This document shows, one piece after another, positions 16,234 through 25,595 of a DNA stretch of 64,000 bases. The stretch spans positions 372,001 through 436,000 of the forward strand of contig NZ_JADIKM010000002.1 of assembly GCF_044904665.1 (NCBI RefSeq), written 5' to 3'. The translations under genes were made by a program, and so were the position numbers. The notes beneath the pieces are model-generated. The model was not told the origin of the DNA. It was given only the letters and a program-made list of their open reading frames with translations, and did no database searches. The stretch is from Dyella_A ginsengisoli (GTDB lineage: Bacteria > Pseudomonadota > Gammaproteobacteria > Xanthomonadales > Rhodanobacteraceae). Every line of letters starts with the position of its first letter. Position 1 is the first letter of the stretch.

Positions 16234-16584
16234 TTAGCGGCATGCGGGGTCCATCGGCGTCCGCGCGCAACTCACGGTGGGGCGGCCGTCGCGGCCCATC
16301 TCGTTGCCACCCATCACCGGCGCCTTGCCGGAGGCTTCCAGCGCGGCGTTGGGCTGCGGGTGCGCATCGCGCCTTTCCTTGAACTTGAAGTGGCTGCCGT
16401 CATTGCCGGAAGACTCGCGCAACCCCGAGCCGTTGCCGTAGGACGACTGGGCCGCGGCCGAGCTGGCCGATGCGGGGCGACTCCAGCTGTCGCTGGCCAC
16501 CGGCGCGTTCTGGGCAAAGGCATGCTCGCCCGCCGAGGCGGCTACCAGCAGCAACAGGGAAGCGAACAACGGGCGTATCGACAT
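16234..16584 (-). CDS. Small secreted protein between regulator and kinase genes
   Basis: A 116-residue protein with a clear signal peptide (MSIRPLFASLLLLVAASAGEHAFA) and a mature part of about 92 residues that is rich in Ser, Ala, Gly and Asn, with a basic stretch (FKFKERRDAH) and a Cys pair at the very end (SCARTPMDPACR). No domain is recognised. It lies 22 bases upstream of the kinase gene and 101 bases downstream of the regulator on the same strand, so it is probably cotranscribed. A role as periplasmic accessory sensor for the kinase is a guess from position. Confidence 0.65.
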   Translation of the reverse strand: MSIRPLFASLLLLVAASAGEHAFAQNAPVASDSWSRPASASSAAAQSSYGNGSGLRESSGNDGSHFKFKERRDAHPQPNAALEASGKAPVMGGNEMGRDGRPTVSCARTPMDPACR

Positions 16585-16685
16585 GGCGTAACTCCTTGGG
16601 TGTGACGTCGCACGATCGGCGACGCTCCTTTTACGCCATCGGGTGGCACGGCCACCACTGCCGGAAGGCGGCCGCATGATGGCGA

Positions 16686-18026
<1,341 letters not shown>

Positions 18027-18137
18027 CTTTCGTCTACACATGCGGGCATGGATGCCGCTCCACGCGAAAAGGTTGCGTCATGCGCCTGCATCGGCCATGC
18101 AGGAGAGTGAGCATCCACTCCAAGCCTCACGCTTTGA

Positions 18138-18367
18138 CCCCCTCTCCCCCCACGGCGTCCGGGGAGAGGGCTACTGCGCTTGCCGCCTCTTCCCCAACAA
18201 CGTTGAAGCAGAGGACTGGGGTGAGGGTGGCTCTCGTTTCCCGTTTCGCGCGTGCCTTCGCGAAAAGATCAAGAGCCTCCCCCTCACCCAACCCTCTCCC
18301 CCGGCAGAGCCAGGGGAGAGGGCTCACCACATTTGCTCCCCCTCCCCCGACAACGTTGGGGAGAGGG
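18138..18367. repeat. Cluster of CCCTCTCCCC/GGGGAGAGGG palindromes
   Basis: The 355-base gap between the regulator and DUF885 genes holds at least three hairpins with arms CCCTCTCCCC and GGGGAGAGGG: 18140-18149 with 18161-18170, 18292-18301 with 18313-18322, and a third ending at 18358-18367. Flanking GGGGTGAGGG/CCCCTCACCC blocks also recur. This is a dispersed palindromic repeat family of the kind seen between genes in Xanthomonadales. Copies reappear at 36.13-36.36 kb. No gene is present here. Confidence 0.8.
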
Positions 18368-18381
18368 CTTACGGCCAAACA

Positions 18382-20172
18382 TCAAGCCTTGGCCTTCTGC
18401 GCCGCGATCCACGCATCGATGCGCGTTTCCAGCACGTCCAGCGGCAGCGCGCCGCCGTCGAGCACGGCGTCGTGGAAGGCGCGGATGTCGAATTTGTCGC
18501 CCAGTTCCTGCTTCGCCTTGGTGCGCAGCGCCAGGATCTTCAGCTCGCCCATCTTGTACGCCAGCGCCTGGCCCGGCCAGGTGATGTAGCGGTCGGTTTC
18601 GGCCTGCACGTCCGGCTCGTCCTCGCTGGAGTGGGCGTGGAAGAAGTCGACCATCTGCTGGCGCGTCCAGTGCTTGTAGTGCACACCGGTATCGAGCACG
18701 AGGCGGTCGGCGCGCAGCAGCTCGTCGCTGAGGCGGCCGTAGTCCGACAGCGGGTCCTTGTAGAAACCGATGTCCTTGCCCAGCTGCTCGGCGTACAGCG
18801 CCCAGCCTTCCACGTAGGCGGTGTAGCCGCCCTGCTGGCGGAACGGCGGCAGCTTCGGCAGCGTCTGCGCAATCGAGATCTGCATGTGATGGCCGGGAAT
18901 GCCCTCGTGGTAAGCGGTCGACTCGATGGTCAGCACGCTGCGGTTGGCGAAGTCGCCGGTGTTGACGAAGATCTGCCCCGGCCGCGAGCCGTCCGGGGTG
19001 CCCTGGTGGTACTCGGCGGCGGCCGCCTCCTTCTCGCGGAATGCCTCCACCGGCTTCACCACCACATCGGTCTTGGGCAGCAGGCCGAACAGCTTGGGCA
19101 GCTCCGGCTGCATCTGCGCCAGATAACCGCGATAGCGGTTGAGGATGTCCTCGCGCGAGGTGGCGTGCGTCTTGGGGTTGCTCTTCAGCGAGGCGCGGAA
19201 GCTGGCCAGGTCCTTGAAGCCCTGCGCCTTCGCGATCCTGGTCATCTCGCCTTCGATACGCGCCACCTCGTCCAGCCCGAGCTGGTGGATCTCGGCCGGG
19301 GTCTTGTCGGTGGTGGTCATCTGCTTGACGTCGAAGCGGTAGATCGCCTCGCCGTTGGGCAGATCCCACACGCCGGGCTGGGCACGGCCGTGCGGTGCGT
19401 AGTCGGTGGCGACGAAGTTCTTGAGCTTGCCGTAGGCCGGGCGCACGTCTTGGTCGATCGCGGCCAGGATCGCGGTCTTCAGCCGCGCCTGATCGGCCGC
19501 CGACACCGACGCCGGAAAATGCTTCAGCGGTTCGGCGAACACGCTGTCCATGGCCTCCGGCGTGCCGATCGCGCCGATCTGCTTGACCACCGCTTCCAGC
19601 AGGTACTTCGGCGGCATCATGCCGTCGCGCAGGCCCTGCTTCGCCACGCCGATCACCTGGTCGAAGGCGGCCGGCACCGCCTTCAGGCGCGTCAGGTAAT
19701 CCTCGTACTGCCTGGTGTTGTCGAACGGGATCGAGCTGATGAAGCCGGCAAGCTGCAGGTGGATGCCGCTCATCTGGTCGATCGGCATCTCGTCCAGCTT
19801 CAGCTCGTGCGCCTTGCGGCCATCCTGCAGCTGGCGAACCATCAGCTCGTGGTTAAGCTTGTCGCTGTCGGAAAAGCCGGCGGTGTCGATCGCCTGGAAG
19901 CGGCGCAGGAAGCTGCCCGCCCACTCGTACTCGGCCTTGGCATGCGCCAGCGAAAGATCGCTCCAGCGATCGTTGTAGCGCAGGTCGCCCAGGATGGTGG
20001 CGAATTCCGGCGAATTCTTCAGCGTGTGCTGCCACTGCTCGTCCAGCAGCGCGTTCTGCGCGGCCACCCGGCTGGCCACGTCGGTCGACGCGGCAGCGGC
20101 CCACGCCGTCTGCGGCGCCATCGCACCCGCGGCGGAGAGGCCAAGGGCAATCATCAACGGCAGCATCTTCAT
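18382..20172 (-). CDS. Secreted DUF885 metallopeptidase-like protein
   Basis: A 596-residue exported protein with signal peptide MKMLPLMIALGLSAAGAMAPQTAWA and the DUF885 signature HEGIPGHH (H422-H429), followed by a family block with the likely third zinc ligand region (AYVEGWALYAEQL). DUF885 proteins resemble gluzincin metallopeptidases; activity is known for few members. It follows the last permease gene by 67 bases on the same strand, so it may be the distal gene of the exporter operon. A peptide-processing or peptide-degrading role would fit an exporter for peptides, but this is inference. Confidence 0.85.
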   Translation of the reverse strand: MKMLPLMIALGLSAAGAMAPQTAWAAAASTDVASRVAAQNALLDEQWQHTLKNSPEFATILGDLRYNDRWSDLSLAHAKAEYEWAGSFLRRFQAIDTAGFSDSDKLNHELMVRQLQDGRKAHELKLDEMPIDQMSGIHLQLAGFISSIPFDNTRQYEDYLTRLKAVPAAFDQVIGVAKQGLRDGMMPPKYLLEAVVKQIGAIGTPEAMDSVFAEPLKHFPASVSAADQARLKTAILAAIDQDVRPAYGKLKNFVATDYAPHGRAQPGVWDLPNGEAIYRFDVKQMTTTDKTPAEIHQLGLDEVARIEGEMTRIAKAQGFKDLASFRASLKSNPKTHATSREDILNRYRGYLAQMQPELPKLFGLLPKTDVVVKPVEAFREKEAAAAEYHQGTPDGSRPGQIFVNTGDFANRSVLTIESTAYHEGIPGHHMQISIAQTLPKLPPFRQQGGYTAYVEGWALYAEQLGKDIGFYKDPLSDYGRLSDELLRADRLVLDTGVHYKHWTRQQMVDFFHAHSSEDEPDVQAETDRYITWPGQALAYKMGELKILALRTKAKQELGDKFDIRAFHDAVLDGGALPLDVLETRIDAWIAAQKAKA

Positions 20173-20239
20173 CGCTTCACTCTCCCTGGAAAGAACCCCG
20201 ATTCTGCCCGAACGCCGGAGACACGGGATAGGCCGGAAC

Positions 20240-21460
20240 TCACACGCTCCGCGTGGCCACCACCGGCGGTACGCGCGAGGCGCGCAGCGCCGGGCCCAGC
20301 GCAGCGAGCTGGCCGATCAGCCACAGCACCAGCGCACCGATCGGCAGCACCGCCAGCGACATGCGCGGCAGCTCGTAGTGCGCCATCAGCCACAGGTTGA
20401 GGGCCACCGCACCGAACGAACCGAGCACGATGCCCGCCGTGACGATCAGGAGATTTTCGGTCTGGAAGTAGACGAGGATGTCGCGCCGGGTGGCGCCGAT
20501 GGCACGGCGGATGCCGATCTGCCGCGTGCGCTGCTGCACCCAGAAGCTGGACAGCCCCACCACGCCCAGCGCGGTGAGCGCGAGCAGGCAGCCGATCACC
20601 GCCAGCAGCAGCCAGATCAACGCGCGGTCGTCGTGAAAGTGCTCGTCGATGGTCTCGCTCAACGTGTGCACCTCAGTGATGATGCGCTGGTCGTCGACGC
20701 GGTCGAGTACCTTGGGCACCTCTCGCAGCGTAACGTCACGCATCGCGGGCGAAGTACGGATGACGTAGAGGCCTCCCTGCACCGAGGTGTAAGGCAGCAT
20801 GATGTTCGTCTCGTCATCGGAGAACTTGTCGAGGCCGGCGTTCAGCAAATGCGCCAGCACACCGACCACGTGGGTGACGTCCTTGCCCTTCTCGCCCAGA
20901 TAGATCGGCTTGCCGATGGGATCGACACCTGGCCACATCTTGTCGGCGAACTGGCGCGTGACGATCACCGCCGGCGGTGGCGGATCGTCACTGAAAATCC
21001 TGCCGCCGCTGTACTCCTGGGGCAGGAAATCCCGGCCCTCCACGAGCTGCAGGCCCAGCGTACGCACCAAGCCAGGCGTCGCCACGTAGATGGATACGTT
21101 GTCCACGATTGATCGCTCATCGCCCGACTTGCCATAAACCGCCCAGCGCCACACCGAACCGCTCAACGGCAGGCTGTTGGCCATTGAGACATCCTTCACT
21201 CCGGGCATCGCACGCAGAGCCGCAAGGTCCGCTGCAGCCAGGCTGGCGCGACCGGCGGGCGTGAGGTCATCGCGCAGCCCGCTGCTGCGGAGCCATACCA
21301 GCTCACGGTCGGCCACGCCGGTGGTGACCTGCATGGCCCGCAGGTGGGTCGCAATGACGAACAGCGCATTGGTCACGATGGCACCGGCCAGCGCCACTTC
21401 GAGCACCATCAGAATGACGGCGGTGCGGTGATGTTTCAGTGCCGAAATGATCGGATGCAT
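20240..21460 (-). CDS. MacB/FtsX-type ABC permease, B subunit of pair 6
   Basis: A 406-residue permease with one N-terminal membrane segment (TAVILMVLEVALAGAIVTNALFVI), a periplasmic MacB core domain (about 45-275) and three C-terminal segments of the FtsX domain. The conserved coupling block is SFWVQQRTRQIGIRRAIGATRRDIL, and the protein ends PPVVATRSV like the other B subunits. No ATPase domain is fused. ATG 21460 is chosen for its GTGAGGA site; a GTG 12 bases upstream is in frame. It lacks the TM1 Cys (VCNA) that B1-B5 share in IVCNA or LCNA. Last permease of the array; DUF885 follows. Confidence 0.9.
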   Translation of the reverse strand: MHPIISALKHHRTAVILMVLEVALAGAIVTNALFVIATHLRAMQVTTGVADRELVWLRSSGLRDDLTPAGRASLAAADLAALRAMPGVKDVSMANSLPLSGSVWRWAVYGKSGDERSIVDNVSIYVATPGLVRTLGLQLVEGRDFLPQEYSGGRIFSDDPPPPAVIVTRQFADKMWPGVDPIGKPIYLGEKGKDVTHVVGVLAHLLNAGLDKFSDDETNIMLPYTSVQGGLYVIRTSPAMRDVTLREVPKVLDRVDDQRIITEVHTLSETIDEHFHDDRALIWLLLAVIGCLLALTALGVVGLSSFWVQQRTRQIGIRRAIGATRRDILVYFQTENLLIVTAGIVLGSFGAVALNLWLMAHYELPRMSLAVLPIGALVLWLIGQLAALGPALRASRVPPVVATRSV

Positions 21461-21468
21461 GACTGTCC

Positions 21469-22776
21469 TCACCGGATCTTGAGCGCGCGAGCGGGAGGCA
21501 GGCGGCAGGCGCGCCAGGCCGGAAATACCGCCGCCAACAACGTGGCAACCAGTGCGAGTGCAAGCGTATTGGCGAGCATCTGGCTATCGAGCTGCGCCAG
21601 CGATGCGTACTGCGCCGGCTGCTGTCGGACGATCCACAAGCCACCCAGTGCAAGCAGCAGCCCGAGCACGCCACCACCCAGACCGATCATCGACGCTTCG
21701 ATCAGCAACTGCGCGAACACCGATTGGCGCGACGCACCCATGGCCCGTCGTACGCTCAGCTCGCCGCCACGACGCAGGAACTTCACCAGAAGCAGGGCCA
21801 CCGTGTTCACCAGGCACACGAGGAGAAAGCCGAGAGCCAGCAGCGCCTGCAGCTGCACGCCACCGGGCACGACGTGATTGGCGGCCAGCCAACCCATCAC
21901 GTCGTGCAGGGCCGCGTTTGGCGGACGCTGGAACCGGCCCAGGCTCTTCTGCTCCTGCGAGTAATGGATAAGGAAGTCGCGGTAATCGGCGGCGGCCCGG
22001 GGCGTATCAAGCTGCACCCAGAACTGCAGCCAGGCGCAGGTATCGACCAGACGCTTGTCGCTCGGCATCGAGCCCATACTCCCCCAACAGTACATGCTGC
22101 CCTGCGTGCCGAACTTCAGACCCATCGCCGTCTCCAGCGGCAGGAAGACCTCTTCGGAATGCGCATACGCACCGTGACTCAGGTCGTAGTAATGGGGCAC
22201 GGGATTCCAGCGATCGATCACTCCGATCACGCGGAACGCCTCCTTGCCCAGATGCAGCGTCTGCCCGACTGCCCGCTCGGCACCGAACAGCTTGTCGGCA
22301 AGTTTTCTCTCCAGCACTACCACGCGGGCCTGCTTGCCGTCATCGCTGGATGACCAGCCGTGGCCATAGGCGAACGGCACGTTGAACATCGTGAAGAAGT
22401 CGGCACTGGCATAGCGCGCCGTGGCAAAGAACGCCCGACCTTCGCCCTGCGGCGGACGCACCGTCACCCGCCCGCCCGTCATGGCTACCTGCGCGCTGCC
22501 GCGCCGGGCGTGGAGCAGATTCAGCGCATCGATCCAGGTCAGCTGATCGAGCGGCTCTTGACCCGGCTTGTAGCCTTGGCTGTCACGCGGATCCAACTGT
22601 GGGTAAAACAACCGTGCGCTTTTGCCGGGCACCGGATCGGCCGTCATCACATGCAGCACCGTGAGCATGGTCATCGAGGCGCCGATACCCAGCCCGATCG
22701 CCAGCACCATCAGCGCGGTGAGCACCGGGCTGCGCCTCAGGCTGCGCAGTGCGAGTTCCGTGTAGTAGCCGAACAT
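21469..22776 (-). CDS. MacB/FtsX-type ABC permease, A subunit of pair 6
   Basis: A 435-residue permease beginning MFGYYTELALRSLRR, the hallmark of the A type in this locus. Architecture is TM1 (about 18-42), a large periplasmic domain and three C-terminal membrane segments with the ELSVRRAMGASRQSVFAQLL coupling block. It has the A-type cysteine pair C230/C247 and the second-group signature CWG. The C terminus ARALKIR deviates from the LKSN ending of most others. Start ATG 22776 has an AGGAAGG site. A REP double hairpin lies upstream, and the B6 gene begins 8 bases after its stop. Confidence 0.9.
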   Translation of the reverse strand: MFGYYTELALRSLRRSPVLTALMVLAIGLGIGASMTMLTVLHVMTADPVPGKSARLFYPQLDPRDSQGYKPGQEPLDQLTWIDALNLLHARRGSAQVAMTGGRVTVRPPQGEGRAFFATARYASADFFTMFNVPFAYGHGWSSSDDGKQARVVVLERKLADKLFGAERAVGQTLHLGKEAFRVIGVIDRWNPVPHYYDLSHGAYAHSEEVFLPLETAMGLKFGTQGSMYCWGSMGSMPSDKRLVDTCAWLQFWVQLDTPRAAADYRDFLIHYSQEQKSLGRFQRPPNAALHDVMGWLAANHVVPGGVQLQALLALGFLLVCLVNTVALLLVKFLRRGGELSVRRAMGASRQSVFAQLLIEASMIGLGGGVLGLLLALGGLWIVRQQPAQYASLAQLDSQMLANTLALALVATLLAAVFPAWRACRLPPARALKIR

Positions 22777-22805
22777 TCCCTTCCTCCTTTCCCTGGACCT
22801 CACCG

Positions 22806-22886
22806 GTAGGAGCCCGCTCGCGGGCGATGCCCTGGCTCCTGCTCCACATCGAAAGCCAGGAGCATCGCCCGCGAGCGGGCTCCTGC
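22806..22886. repeat. REP double hairpin 1 (between B5 and A6)
   Basis: Left arm 22806-22830 starts with GTAGGAGCCCGCTCGCGGGC and its inverted copy lies at 22862-22886 (24 of 25 positions match). The inner ends extend the pairing with CCTGGCT (22831-22837) and AGCCAGG (22854-22860). Each arm also contains its own GCCCGC/GCGGGC hairpin. The GTAG head is typical of REP elements moved by RAYT transposases; no RAYT gene is in the window. Confidence 0.85.
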
Positions 22887-22899
22887 ATGTGTGTTGCGC

Positions 22900-24114
22900 T
22901 TACACCGACCGCGTCGCCACCACTGGCGGCACGGCCGCAGCGCGCAGCGCGGGGCCCAGCACCGCCAGTTGGCCAAGCAGCCACAGGGCCAACGCGCCGG
23001 CCGGCAAGTAGAGCAGCGGCAGTCGCGGCAGTTCGTAGATCCGCATCAAGGCGAGGTTGAGGCCGAACGCCAGCGCCATGCCCAGCGCGATGCCGCCGGT
23101 GACGATGAGGAAGTTCTCGGTCTGGAAGTAATGCAGGATGTCGCTGCGGGTGGCACCCAGCGCGCGACGCACGCCGATCTGCCGGCGGCGCTGCTGCACC
23201 CAGAAACTGGCCAAGCCGATGATGCCGAGCGCGGTAACCAGCAGCAGCGCGGCAATCACCCCGACCATCATCCCGGCCATCGTGCGATCAGCTCGGAAAT
23301 AGCGCTGACGCAGGTCGCTGATGGTCTGGCTGGCGTCATGGTCGAGCACCACGTCGGGGGCGATGGTCGCCACGGCCGCCTTGGCGTCGCGCAGCACGCG
23401 CGGCAGGTCATGGGGATCGGCGCGCAGCAGATAGGTGCCCGCCAGGTTCGGCCCGGGTAGCGCAGGGACGAACACGGACCACTCGATGGTGCCCGTGCCT
23501 CCCTCGCCCGCGCCGGTACGCGCCATGTGCGCCACCACGCCCATCACGCGGAAGTGGTACTTGTCGATCCAGAACTCCTTGCCCAGCGCTTTCTGGCCGG
23601 GCCAAAGGTGTTCGGCCAGGGTGCGGCTCACGATCACCTGCGCATCGCTGGGCACGAAGGTGGCCAGCGGCTGGAAGTCGTCGGGCGTGGGCGCGCGGCC
23701 TTCGACCAGCGTCAGGCCCAGCGCCTCGAAGCTGCCGGGGCCGTCGTTGTAGAAGCCGAGCACGCCACCAAAATGCTTGCCGGCCCGGTCCAGCTTGACG
23801 CCGGCGTTGATGGACTGGCTGCCGAACGGCACGCCGCTCACCACGCTTACCGACTGCATGCCGGTGATGGCGCGCAGGCCCGCCACCATGCGCGCATTGA
23901 GGTCGCCCGACTGGCCGGCCTCGAACCCACTTACCTGCAGCACGGCCAGGGCGCTTTCGTCGACGCCGCTGTCCACCCGCGAGAGCTGGATCCGGTGGGC
24001 GATCATGAAACAGGCGTTGCACAGCACGGCACAGGCCAGCGCGATCTCCATCATGATCAGCACGGTGGCGAGGCGATGCTTGCGCAGCGCGGCGAGGATG
24101 GGCTGGATCTGCAT
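22900..24114 (-). CDS. MacB/FtsX-type ABC permease, B subunit of pair 5
   Basis: A 404-residue B-type permease starting MQIQPILAALRKHRLATV. One N-terminal membrane segment containing LCNACF, a periplasmic domain of about 220 residues, and three C-terminal segments. The coupling block SFWVQQRRRQIGVRRALGATRSDIL is nearly identical to B4, as is the tail YELPRLPLLYLPAGALALWL ... PPVVATRSV. The frame is open upstream through the A5 gene in another frame, but ATG 24114 aligns with all other B subunits and lies 11 bases after the A5 stop. No ATPase domain is fused. Confidence 0.9.
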   Translation of the reverse strand: MQIQPILAALRKHRLATVLIMMEIALACAVLCNACFMIAHRIQLSRVDSGVDESALAVLQVSGFEAGQSGDLNARMVAGLRAITGMQSVSVVSGVPFGSQSINAGVKLDRAGKHFGGVLGFYNDGPGSFEALGLTLVEGRAPTPDDFQPLATFVPSDAQVIVSRTLAEHLWPGQKALGKEFWIDKYHFRVMGVVAHMARTGAGEGGTGTIEWSVFVPALPGPNLAGTYLLRADPHDLPRVLRDAKAAVATIAPDVVLDHDASQTISDLRQRYFRADRTMAGMMVGVIAALLLVTALGIIGLASFWVQQRRRQIGVRRALGATRSDILHYFQTENFLIVTGGIALGMALAFGLNLALMRIYELPRLPLLYLPAGALALWLLGQLAVLGPALRAAAVPPVVATRSV

Positions 24115-24125
24115 GGTCTTCGTCC

Positions 24126-25451
24126 TCACAGCGTCTTCAGTTGCAGCGCGGGGGCGACGCGGCTGGCGCGCAGGGCCGGCAGCGCACCGGCGAGCAGGCT
24201 CACCGCCACCGACAGCGCGAAGGTGGTGAGGAACATCGCCGCATCCAGATGCACCAGGTCGGCGTACTCCACCGGTTGCCGGCGCACCAGCCACAGGCCG
24301 AGCAGCGACAGCAGCCAGCCGCCAACGCCGCCGATCAGCCCGATCAGACCCGCCTCCACCAGGCACTGCGCGAAGACCGCGCGGCGCGTGGCGCCCAGCG
24401 CACGGCGTACGCCGATCTCGCCACTGCGACGCAGGAATTTCGCCAGCAGCAATCCCACCATGTTGAACAGGCAGATCGAGAGAAAGGCAAAGGCCAGCCA
24501 GGTCTGCAGGCGCACGTCGCTGGGCACCACGTGGTTGAAGTCCAGCCACTGCATCAGGCTCATCATCCGGGCGCCGTCGGCGTTGCCGATGCGCCCGAGC
24601 CGCTGCTGTTCGGCGGCATAACCGGCCAGGAAGCTGCGGTAGTCGCGCTGTTTCGCCGCGCTGTCCAGTTGCACCCAGAGCGACACCCACACGCAGGGCG
24701 CGTTCTGCAGCGGCTTGCTGCCGAGGTCCCAGTTCCCCCAGCAGGTGAAGGGCTGCGAATCATTGGGCGCGATGTCCTGGCCGGTGCCGAACGGCACGAA
24801 CACGTCCTCGGGTCGGCTGTAGAAGCTGGCGGTATCGCCGTTGGAGAAGCGGCCACCGCGCACATCATAGAACACCGGCGACGGCCGCCACGGTGCCAGC
24901 ACGCCGATGATGCGCACATCGGTGTCCTTCAGCCGCAGGATGCGGCCCACGCTGTCGGCGCCTCCAAACAGCTTGCGGTTGAGATCGTCCGAGATCACCG
25001 CCACGCGGGTGTGCTTCGCATCGTCGTCTGCGCTCCAGCCATGCCCCTGCCGGAACGGCACGCCGAACATCGGGAAGAAGTCGCTGGTGGTCTGGAGCGT
25101 CGGCGCCATCAGCGGCGGCTGGTTCACGTCGGGCGCACGCAACTTGAGGGTGGCATTGGCGATGAGCACTTGTCGGTCGGCGCGATGCGCGCTCCACAGG
25201 TCCATCGCCGAGCGATAGTCCATCACGTCCCACGGCCGGTGCTGCGCATCCGGCGTCGGCGAAGGATCGACCTGCGGATAGAAGATTTCCCCGCTGCGCC
25301 CGGGCAGCGGGTCGCCAGACAGCAGATGCATCACCGTCAACGTGGTCATGCTTGCGCCGATGCCCACAGCGATCGCCAGCACCATCAGCGCGGTGAGTAT
25401 CTTGTTGCGCTTGAGGCTGCGCAGGGCCAGGTCGATGTAATAGCCGAACAT
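24126..25451 (-). CDS. MacB/FtsX-type ABC permease, A subunit of pair 5
   Basis: A 441-residue A-type permease (MFGYYIDLALRSLKRNK). TM1 lies at about 19-43, the periplasmic domain carries C237 and C253 in the CWG...CVW arrangement of the second group, and the C-terminal FtsX domain has EIGVRRALGATRRAVFAQCL and the GLWLVRRQPVEYADLVHLD signature. The protein ends ALQLKTL. It is a few residues longer than other A subunits because of extra residues in the periplasmic domain. A REP element separates it from B4 upstream; B5 follows after 11 bases. Confidence 0.9.
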   Translation of the reverse strand: MFGYYIDLALRSLKRNKILTALMVLAIAVGIGASMTTLTVMHLLSGDPLPGRSGEIFYPQVDPSPTPDAQHRPWDVMDYRSAMDLWSAHRADRQVLIANATLKLRAPDVNQPPLMAPTLQTTSDFFPMFGVPFRQGHGWSADDDAKHTRVAVISDDLNRKLFGGADSVGRILRLKDTDVRIIGVLAPWRPSPVFYDVRGGRFSNGDTASFYSRPEDVFVPFGTGQDIAPNDSQPFTCWGNWDLGSKPLQNAPCVWVSLWVQLDSAAKQRDYRSFLAGYAAEQQRLGRIGNADGARMMSLMQWLDFNHVVPSDVRLQTWLAFAFLSICLFNMVGLLLAKFLRRSGEIGVRRALGATRRAVFAQCLVEAGLIGLIGGVGGWLLSLLGLWLVRRQPVEYADLVHLDAAMFLTTFALSVAVSLLAGALPALRASRVAPALQLKTL

Positions 25452-25489
25452 GGTGTTACTCCCCGTCCTCGATCGTCATCGATCGTCCG

Positions 25490-25571
25490 GTAGGAACCCG
25501 CTCGCGGGCGATGCTCCTTGCTGTGAATGCGCATCCAGGAGCAGAAGCATCGCCCGCGGGCAGGCTCCTGC
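25490..25571. repeat. REP double hairpin 2 (between B4 and A5)
   Basis: Left arm 25490-25514 (GTAGGAACCCGCTCGCGGGC...) and inverted right arm 25547-25571 match over most of 25 bases with three differences. Same family as the copies at 22806 and 28172 and placed at the equivalent position, before an A-type permease gene. Confidence 0.82.
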
Positions 25572-25595
25572 CCCGGCGGTGTGGCGTCGTGATGC

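Noticed and set aside
13803..16382. Plus-strand frame of over 850 codons opposite the SPFH and kinase genes
   Set aside because: It crosses two well-supported minus-strand genes and their gap, and its translation is low-complexity Arg/His/Gln without domains.
16621..16685. TGGCACG near 16646 considered as a second sigma-54 promoter
   Set aside because: The GC dinucleotide is not 10 bases after GG, and the element points away from the kinase operon.
18138..18367. Palindrome cluster considered as a terminator series or origin-like region
   Set aside because: No T-runs and no DnaA boxes; similar arms recur at 36.1-36.4 kb, which fits a dispersed intergenic repeat family.
22900..24690. Longer versions of the B-type permeases with about 190-450 extra N-terminal residues
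   Set aside because: The extensions overlap the upstream A-type genes in another frame and have no similarity; the internal ATGs align across all six B proteins.
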